This document shows, in pieces, positions 57,851 to 64,000 of a stretch of 64,000 nucleotides of DNA (its first letter is position 1; each line of letters starts with the position of its first letter). Origin of the DNA: Helichrysum umbraculigerum. Lineage: Eukaryota; Streptophyta; Magnoliopsida; Asterales; Asteraceae. The notes under the pieces were generated by a model. It was not told the DNA's origin. It was given only the letters and a program-made list of their open reading frames with translations, and did not search any database. The DNA is taken from contig CATIUR010000004.1 in the NCBI GenBank assembly GCA_949592205.1, forward strand, positions 82,373,337 through 82,437,336. Reading direction: 5' to 3'. The position numbers were made by a program, and so were the translations under genes.

Positions 57851-58797
57851 GATATGCGTCACTTTATAAGTGACGCTCATAGTGACGCATAAAAGTGAGG
57901 TTTAAGAGTCGTTCTAAGTGACGCTGATTAGGGTCTTGGTATAAATAGTCCGCATCCGGCACTTATTTCTACCACCAACACTATTCACTACGCGTCACTT
58001 CCACTAACCTTGCGTCACTTCTCTCGTCGCTGCGTCACTTCGACTGTATGTGATTTCCGATCGATCTACGGCTTTTTGTGTATTTTGCGTGCAATCGGCC
58101 TCCGTTACCTTGTTCATCTCACTCATACGCATCATTCGGTACCGTTTTATCTATTATAATTGCGTATCCATGATTTAATCGCCGATTGAAGTTTCGGGTT
58201 TTTAGGGTTTATGTAATCACGATTATTGGGGATCGTTTTGTTATTGTTTTGTGTTAATAAACGGTGTGTTTTACTCGATTTCACTTGCCGCACCGTTTGG
58301 TTAACTCGTTTTCAAAAAACCCCAAATTTGGTTCGTCGTGATTTCCGGGCTTGAACAGTGACACGATGATCTTCATCGTTGCGTCACTTCAAGCGTCACT
58401 TCCTTAAGTGACGCTTACTGGTAATTTCACAGGTTAAGTGTCACTTCCACAAGTGACGCCTTTAAACGTCACTTTGCTGAGTGACGCCTTTATGCGTCAC
58501 TCCCACATCATACTTACCGAGTGACGCTTTGATCCGTCACTTCCTTAACTGACGCTGTCAGTGCCGCTTTAACTCACCGTCACTTTTTAAATGACGCATA
58601 CCCGTCACTTGATCAGTACCGCTTGAATGATACATGTTGGGACAACGTCACTTACACCAGTGACGCCTTCAATGCGTCACTTACCTCAAGTGACGCATCC
58701 TTCTGATTTCTGATTTTCATACGTCACTTCTTAAGTGTCGGATGTGTTACGTGCGTCACTTCGTTAGTGACGCTATAAAATCAGATTTTTCGATACG
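57851..58797 (+). promoter_or_regulatory. Predicted internal promoter and leader of the E6 third ORF
   Basis: Words GCGTCACTT and AAGTGACGC at 57856-57924 (a perfect 9-bp hairpin at 57856-57876, loop tat) stand just upstream of a TATA box, tataaatag, at 57940-57948. The following 850 bp hold more words at 57990-58045 and 58376-58776, including hairpins at 58393-58414 and 58753-58773, up to the ATG at 58798. The order word cluster, TATA, word-rich leader, ORF repeats the layout of the 5' LTR and gag leader. Confidence 0.55.
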
Positions 58798-61314
58798 ATG
58801 TATTATCGTCGCACAAACACCAGGCACAACATTGTTGCATTTTTGGAATCTACGCATAAGAACTCGTTGCCTTTTCGGCCGATGATCGAGTTTCTTAGAC
58901 GTTCGAGGATTCATTACGCTATTACAGCTTCAGTACCAGTGTATATGAATCAAATCGAGGAGTTTTATGACCACGCATTTATCAGAACAGAGAACGACAC
59001 TCCGAGGATTGTGTCCACTATGTTTGGTCGTGAGATTCAGATTACACAGGATTCAGTTCGCCGTGTTTTGCGGTTTGATGATGCAAACAATATGCCGACT
59101 GTTTTTGAGACCACTTTTATCTACGGGGGTCTTCAGAGATTGGGTTATCCGGCTGATCAGCTTACTGATTTTCGTAAACAGTATCTCTGTCGGGTTTGGA
59201 GATACTTAGCTCACATTGTAATTGTGTGTTTATCTCCGCGAAAAGGAGGATACGATGCTGCAAGTCACATGACGTTATCTCTGATGCTGGCATTAGTTTA
59301 TAACAAACCGTATAACTTCAGTGGTTATATTTTCGGGAATATGGTTGATAATGTTCGAGCTGGAAAAGAAAAATGGCTGTTATATCCTCGTTTTGTTCAG
59401 CTGTTGTTAAATGATTTGAATTTGGGAATAGCTCCGGATCTAAGATCGTTACTATTTCCAACGCCCATGATGTTACGTGTTTTCAATGATTGTAAGCTGC
59501 CACCAAAAGATTCTCAGATCTTACCTGATCGTGAGTTATTTGGGCACATAGTAAACGAAAACTATGTTGCGCCGCCTGGGGATGGTTATGAGGATGTTGT
59601 TGCTCCTCCGGTCAATGATGCAGATTTAGTTGATGCTGCTGTAGCTCAAGATTTGGAGGATATTGAGCAAGTTGAAGAGGTTCCAGCTGAGGAATCTGAT
59701 GGTGGTCTTACACCACCTGATTCTCCAGGTGATGTACCACCTCAGGATGCATTGGATGGAATACAGTTGGCTGATCCTCGACGCTTTAAGCGTATTTTGA
59801 GAAGGATTTCTGCGGGGCGTGTTCATGTACCGCCTAATCTTGGAAAGCGACCAGCTGGGTCTTCTCCGTCTTATGCTAATTTACCATTGAGAAGACGCCA
59901 GCGAACAGGAATTACTATTCAGGAACCTGGTCACCAAGATCAACAACAACAACAACAACAACCGCCGACTGCGATGCTTCAGCAGTTACTTGATCAGATA
60001 ACTCAGATGAACAAGCGTTTTGATGATCAGGCTGTCGTAATTGAAGCTCAAGCTGCTCAAATAAAAGATTTGGAGATAAAAGCAGCTCATGTGCAGGAGT
60101 TGCAGCTAGAATTGAAAGATGTGCAGTCTAGGTTGTTAGAATTGGAAGCGGTTACTGTTGTTTCGGGGGAGGAAGGTCAGAGAACCTTAGAAACAAATGT
60201 AACCCCTCCCCCAGAATCCGAAAATGTAAATCCAGATTCTATTAATGAAAACATTGCTTTGGATTATTTCGTTGATGTTCCAGGACAACCGAGACCCATT
60301 TCGGTTGATTATTCGAATGTTAATCTCACATACATTCAGAGTTTGATAAATCCGGATGATGAAGAAGATAGATCAGTCGATCCGGATGATATAGAGATGG
60401 ATGCTGAGGTTCCAGGGTCAGACGAAGAATATTTGGTTAATCCTCATCAGGAACCAGCACCTGAGCGAGAATCGGAACCAGTTCAGAAACAACCAGCTCA
60501 ACCGTATGATTTTGATGCACCGATCATTGAGTCCGATGATTCTGATGATGACCAAGAGCCTCAAACAGATACTACTCAGGAACAACCAACTGCTGAATCT
60601 GTTCCTGAACAAGCGCAACCGTCTACATCTTCAGAGCGCCCAATGTTTCGAAAGCTCAAGCCTGAATTGAAGATTTGCAAAACATATCAGGTTCGAGGTG
60701 ATTTGACTGGATTAATCAGAAGTTGGAAGTTTGATGAAGTCAACTTTCTGATTCTTATTAAGCGAAGAGATGGAGTACAGTATTTTCGGCCAAGATTTAA
60801 CTGTATCAGCACATTGCCGAAGGAGGAATTAAATCGTCTTGCTCAGCTGAACATCGTTAACCACACTGATGATTTTCGTGGTAATATGTTTCAGAAGTTT
60901 CTCAGAAGAGATATTAACAGCAAGAAGTATTTGTGGGTTAGACCAGAGTTGGGAGTTCGTTATTCATACAAGAAAAAGTTGGATTCAAGAACTCAGCAAC
61001 CGATTGTGAAGTATCATTATCCTCCAGCTGCTAGTCAGAAAACTGTGCCTTTGCAGTCATTACCACTTGATTTTCTGAAAAGATTACGATATTGGTGGTT
61101 TGACTCTGTTACTCAAGAAGCAGTCATTGAATATCTTTCGGTTGAAGATCCAGTGATTGAGAAGGATAATTGGAGTTTATCTGCAAAGTATGGAAGAACT
61201 CTTCGTGTTTTTGATCCGATCAGCCTTATCAATTTGACGAAGAAAGATTTGAAAGCTCTTCACAAAAGTAAGATACATGTTTGTGTGTCTGTCAGTTGGT
61301 CTATTGAGTTGTAA
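58798..61314 (+). CDS. E6 third ORF, 838 aa, plant Copia ORF of unknown function
   Basis: Residues about 1-230 form a conserved globular domain (NIVAFLESTHKN, FLRRSRIHYAITASV, VWRYLAHIVIVCLS, MVDNVRAGKEKWLLYPRF). Residues 250-310 are acidic. Residues 385-460 contain a poly-Gln run and a coiled coil (IEAQAAQIKDLEIKAAHVQE). Residues 465-620 are acidic, with many Glu, Gln and Pro. Residues 635-826 are basic and folded-looking (RLRYWWFDSVTQEAVIEYLS). I see no signal peptide or membrane span, so it is not an obvious envelope protein. The last dozen residues are encoded by the 3' LTR, which suggests the natural C-terminus was lost in a deletion. Confidence 0.85.
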   Translation: MYYRRTNTRHNIVAFLESTHKNSLPFRPMIEFLRRSRIHYAITASVPVYMNQIEEFYDHAFIRTENDTPRIVSTMFGREIQITQDSVRRVLRFDDANNMPTVFETTFIYGGLQRLGYPADQLTDFRKQYLCRVWRYLAHIVIVCLSPRKGGYDAASHMTLSLMLALVYNKPYNFSGYIFGNMVDNVRAGKEKWLLYPRFVQLLLNDLNLGIAPDLRSLLFPTPMMLRVFNDCKLPPKDSQILPDRELFGHIVNENYVAPPGDGYEDVVAPPVNDADLVDAAVAQDLEDIEQVEEVPAEESDGGLTPPDSPGDVPPQDALDGIQLADPRRFKRILRRISAGRVHVPPNLGKRPAGSSPSYANLPLRRRQRTGITIQEPGHQDQQQQQQQPPTAMLQQLLDQITQMNKRFDDQAVVIEAQAAQIKDLEIKAAHVQELQLELKDVQSRLLELEAVTVVSGEEGQRTLETNVTPPPESENVNPDSINENIALDYFVDVPGQPRPISVDYSNVNLTYIQSLINPDDEEDRSVDPDDIEMDAEVPGSDEEYLVNPHQEPAPERESEPVQKQPAQPYDFDAPIIESDDSDDDQEPQTDTTQEQPTAESVPEQAQPSTSSERPMFRKLKPELKICKTYQVRGDLTGLIRSWKFDEVNFLILIKRRDGVQYFRPRFNCISTLPKEELNRLAQLNIVNHTDDFRGNMFQKFLRRDINSKKYLWVRPELGVRYSYKKKLDSRTQQPIVKYHYPPAASQKTVPLQSLPLDFLKRLRYWWFDSVTQEAVIEYLSVEDPVIEKDNWSLSAKYGRTLRVFDPISLINLTKKDLKALHKSKIHVCVSVSWSIEL

Positions 61315-61718
61315 GTGTCGTTAGTTAGTTCTATTAGAAAAGTCATTTTCTGTATTTGCGACACTTAAGTTTAGCATTAGGCGACACTTGCCTTAGTGAC
61401 GCATAGCGACACTTAGGTAAGTGACGCATGAGGGCGGCGACATGCGACACTTCCCAAGTGACGCATGTCTGCCGATTTTGTTTTAGTATAAATTGAAACC
61501 TACGGGTTTTCGGCTAGGGTTGACGAAAACCCTAGCACCATTTGTCAACTAAGCACTTCTGTAAACAGTTCCAATACGATTTACAAGCTAATATACTCGT
61601 TTACTTTGATTAATCATTGTTTTCGTTTTGAGTTTATTACTTGTTTGTGTAATTGATTGATTCCGCCAATCTATTACTATCGATCAACACTTAGATCCAC
61701 ATCCAGGGGGCACTTTCA
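61268..61718 (+). mobile_element. E6 3' LTR
   Basis: It matches the 5' LTR from 61272; the first four bases read gtaa in place of tgtt. No polypurine tract precedes it. Word cluster 61353-61474 and TATA box 61487-61494 are as in the 5' LTR. It ends gcactttca before aattt. Confidence 0.9.
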
Positions 61719-61899
61719 AATTTAACATAGCGTAGCTAACTATGTACAATTAAATAAAGATGATGTGACATCTGAAAGGGGTTATACTGGATCAGGAATG
61801 CACTAGTTGACTCTGATTGTTTTGTGCTAGACACCCTAGGCTATTATATGTACTGTAGGTATATATGAATAGGCCTTACATGTGTACTATCTTTACGTA

Positions 61900-61989
<90 letters not shown>

Positions 61990-63255
61990 GAAAATATATA
62001 TAACACAACCCCGCTATATCATCATACTTTCGCGAAGAGGCACATCGCCGTCTTCCTCACCATCACGACTCGACACTTTCTCCACATGTACGCATAGGAG
62101 AATATCACGCTTATCGCTGAAACTCGGGAAGGAGGTTTAAACATTATCTATTGGAATGGAAACCCACACATGCTAAACATTCACAAAATTTAAAACAAAC
62201 CAACGAATCTTTCGACTTTGACCATACGGATTACCATTGGATTAGTGTTGACTAAGTCCACAAAATCATCTCAATAACAACTTGATCATTTAGATCATCA
62301 CAAAACAATACCTCGGTGTTAGCCTTCATGCTAGAATCTGGAAATTTCGAAACATCAACGCAATCGATGGCCTTAGGGCTACACTCAAACAACTCACAAC
62401 ACATAGTGCTGCATTACACGGTATGTTGATACCGCAATTTGGCACGTTAGTACAACACTCATAGTATGTTAATACTACAAGCGGCAAGTTGGTGCTACAC
62501 TCACAGTACATGAGTACTGCAATCTCGGTGCTTTGGGCACCGCATTCCAAGCACTAGGTGCTACTTTCAATATACGTGTAGACTTGATATAGTTACATGT
62601 ATGATCTATATATATACATATACACTTACTTAATTGGGCACGAGGTGCCACACCTGACTCTTGCTACGCGCATATACTTGTATAGTTACGTGTACACCAT
62701 ATATGTATACACGACTACTTAGGCATGTGACGCCTCAACCGATGAATACACACTGATATCACCACACACATGGGTTAAGTTGGTGGACCCCGCTTCAACA
62801 CCGCACATGGCACTGTGGGTGTCACATTCACCGACACAAATGGCCACATAATATTTCAGTACTGCACTCGTAGTACGTTGGTACTACCTTACAGTGTTTC
62901 TAGCACTGCATTACAGTACGCGGTTATTGCATTTTAGTACTTAGGGTACTACACTATGATTCATTAGGATTACATCTATAGTACTTTAGTACTACATTAT
63001 AGTCTGTTAGACTACTACAATATCATAGTTTTGGTTGAACTACATGTAAAATACAACTAGGTCGTTAGTACGACTACACATTTAAAATTCCAAAGTCCGA
63101 GGACTTTCAAGCAGACACCTTAAGTGGTTTCTGGATCATTATCACTTTTACATCCATGGGCAACTGTGTAATACCGATTTACGTATACAGCTATAATAAT
63201 TATAATCTTTGAATAAAGATCTCACACTTTGTCGTTTCATTCTTATTTAAGAATC
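61719..63255 (+). other. E5 leader, right part, with AGTAC words
   Basis: The first 150 bp match E4's leader. From 62390 to 63030 the words agtactgca, gtagtac and agtactac recur about fifteen times in both orientations. No gene equivalent to E4's 158-aa leader ORF is readable. Confidence 0.65.
61903..61988. repeat. TA then GT dinucleotide microsatellite
   Basis: About 24 TA units to 61950 are followed by 19 GT units to 61988, within the E5 leader. ORFs across it are artefacts. Confidence 0.97.
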
Positions 63256-64000
63256 ATGCCACCTAAACGACAAACATACACTCAAGCTGAACGAGATCAA
63301 TTTGCTGAACAAAGAGTGGCTGATGCTCTAGCTACACGAAATCGAGCGCGACCCTGCACTTATAAGGAATTCCTGAATTGTAACCCACCAAACTTCGTCG
63401 GCACTGAAGGGGCTGTCGGATTAATCCAATGGATCGAGAGAATGGAATCTGTGTTCCACATTTGCAACTGCCCCGATGACTACAAAGTTAAGTACTCCAC
63501 CTACACCCTCCAAGATAACGCTCTTACAGGGGGAATTCCTACGCCCAAACTGTAGGGATCGACACCGCTCACGAACTTCATTGGGAGGAACTGAAATGAT
63601 TAATGAGGGACGAGTATTGCCCCAGTGAGGAACTACACAAACTCGAGAACGAACTTTGGCACCGCACCGTAATAGACAACGACATCATGACATACACCAA
63701 CCGCTTTCAATAACTGGCACTTCTTTGCCCAACCATGGTGAACCCTGAACACCAACGAATCGAAAGGTACATCGGAGGACTTCCGTTACAAATTGAGGGA
63801 ATCGTCACCGCCTCTAAACCCGCCACTATTCACGATGCTGTTCGCATGGCCCACAAACTCATGGCACAGGTGGTTCGACGCGGAACACCTGCAACTGAAA
63901 ACAACCAAGGAAAATGGAATGGAGATTCCAGCACTAGTCATAATCCAACCAATCAACCCGAACCCTTGACGTCCTACACCACTGAACCCAAAGAAAAACA
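63256..64000 (+). pseudogene. gag: E5 Gag, decayed, runs off the window
   Basis: ATG at 63256 (MPPKRQTYTQAERDQ) aligns with E4's Gag start. The capsid-type domain is clear (YKEFLNCNPPNFVGTEGAVG). The usual WW pair near 63528 is spoiled by a one-base loss, shifting the frame. In the restored register there are stops near 63597 (TGA) and 63712 (TAA). The rest (LLCPTMVNPEHQRIERYI, VRMAHKLMAQVVRRG) is still recognisable. It cannot make functional Gag. Confidence 0.88.

Larger units (their letters stand above)
49200..61718 (+). mobile_element. E6, young Ty1/Copia element with a third ORF (Sirevirus-like layout)
   Basis: The target duplication aattt is at 49195-49199 and 61719-61723, and E4's uninterrupted leader confirms a single aattt at the empty site. 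LTRs of 451 bp bracket gag (50377-52995), pol (53121-56672) and a third ORF (58798-61314). The LTRs differ at about three sites over 447 bp plus the first four bases, so the insertion is recent. pol has one nonsense codon. The length, the 3' third ORF and the tRNA-Met primer suggest the Sirevirus/Maximus branch, tentatively. Confidence 0.92.
45855..64000 (+). mobile_element. E5, chromovirus-type Ty3/Gypsy element, continuing past the window
   Basis: It comprises a 5' LTR (45855-49073), a primer site (49077-49088), a leader interrupted by E6, and a decayed gag from 63256. The leader and gag are homologous to E4. The element is older than E6, which sits inside it. Confidence 0.88.

Noticed and set aside
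58798..61314. Reading the E6 third ORF as a retroviral-type envelope
   Set aside because: No signal peptide, membrane span or cleavage site is visible. The domain layout fits the plant retrotransposon ORF family of unknown function.
61865..62140. ORFs across the TA/GT microsatellite
   Set aside because: The Tyr-Ile and Cys-Val runs are artefacts of the dinucleotide repeat.

Overview
The window is retrotransposon-filled DNA of a flowering plant. I see no host gene, rRNA or tRNA. Every long ORF belongs to an LTR retrotransposon: Athila-type and chromovirus-type Ty3/Gypsy elements and two Ty1/Copia elements with a large third ORF after pol. The gag and third-ORF styles resemble those of Asteraceae elements. 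That placement comes from memory of family style and is tentative.

Layout, with element names used below. E1 (1-12970, +) is a broken Athila-like element: 5' LTR tail, gag-protease, a pol gene split by a solo LTR (4069-6530) with a perfect 5-bp target duplication, integrase, a short post-integrase ORF, and the head of an LTR called P. E2 (12971-24333, -) is a complete element with two 2.0-kb LTRs but no gag-pol. It carries an unrecognised 488-aa ORF and an Athila-type third ORF behind its own TATA box and 5' intron. LTR Q (24334-26079) has the same 3' sequence as E1's 5' LTR. E3 (-) is an internally deleted Copia element present in pieces (26080-27498, 36983-38401, 40804-45316). E4 (27499-36344, -) is a chromovirus inserted into E3, with one frameshift and one nonsense mutation. 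A 4,451-bp segment (25445-29895) recurs with no length change at 36348-40798, ending in a solo LTR of E4's family flanked by the same ccaca target site.

An LTR head (45317-45854) precedes E5 (45855 to beyond 64000, +), a second chromovirus with a 3.2-kb LTR and decayed gag. A young Copia element, E6 (49200-61718, +), lies in E5's leader with the target duplication aattt. E6 has gag, pol and an 838-aa third ORF. A TATA box about 860 bp upstream of that ORF sits beside the same hairpin words found beside the LTR TATA box.

The most interesting pattern crosses families. Nearly every element carries an array of its own short, CG-containing or self-complementary word, repeated in both orientations, in the LTR, the leader or the DNA before the third ORF. 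In E2, E3 and E6 the third ORF also appears to have its own promoter, instead of depending only on the LTR. Both are inferences from sequence layout and need transcript data.
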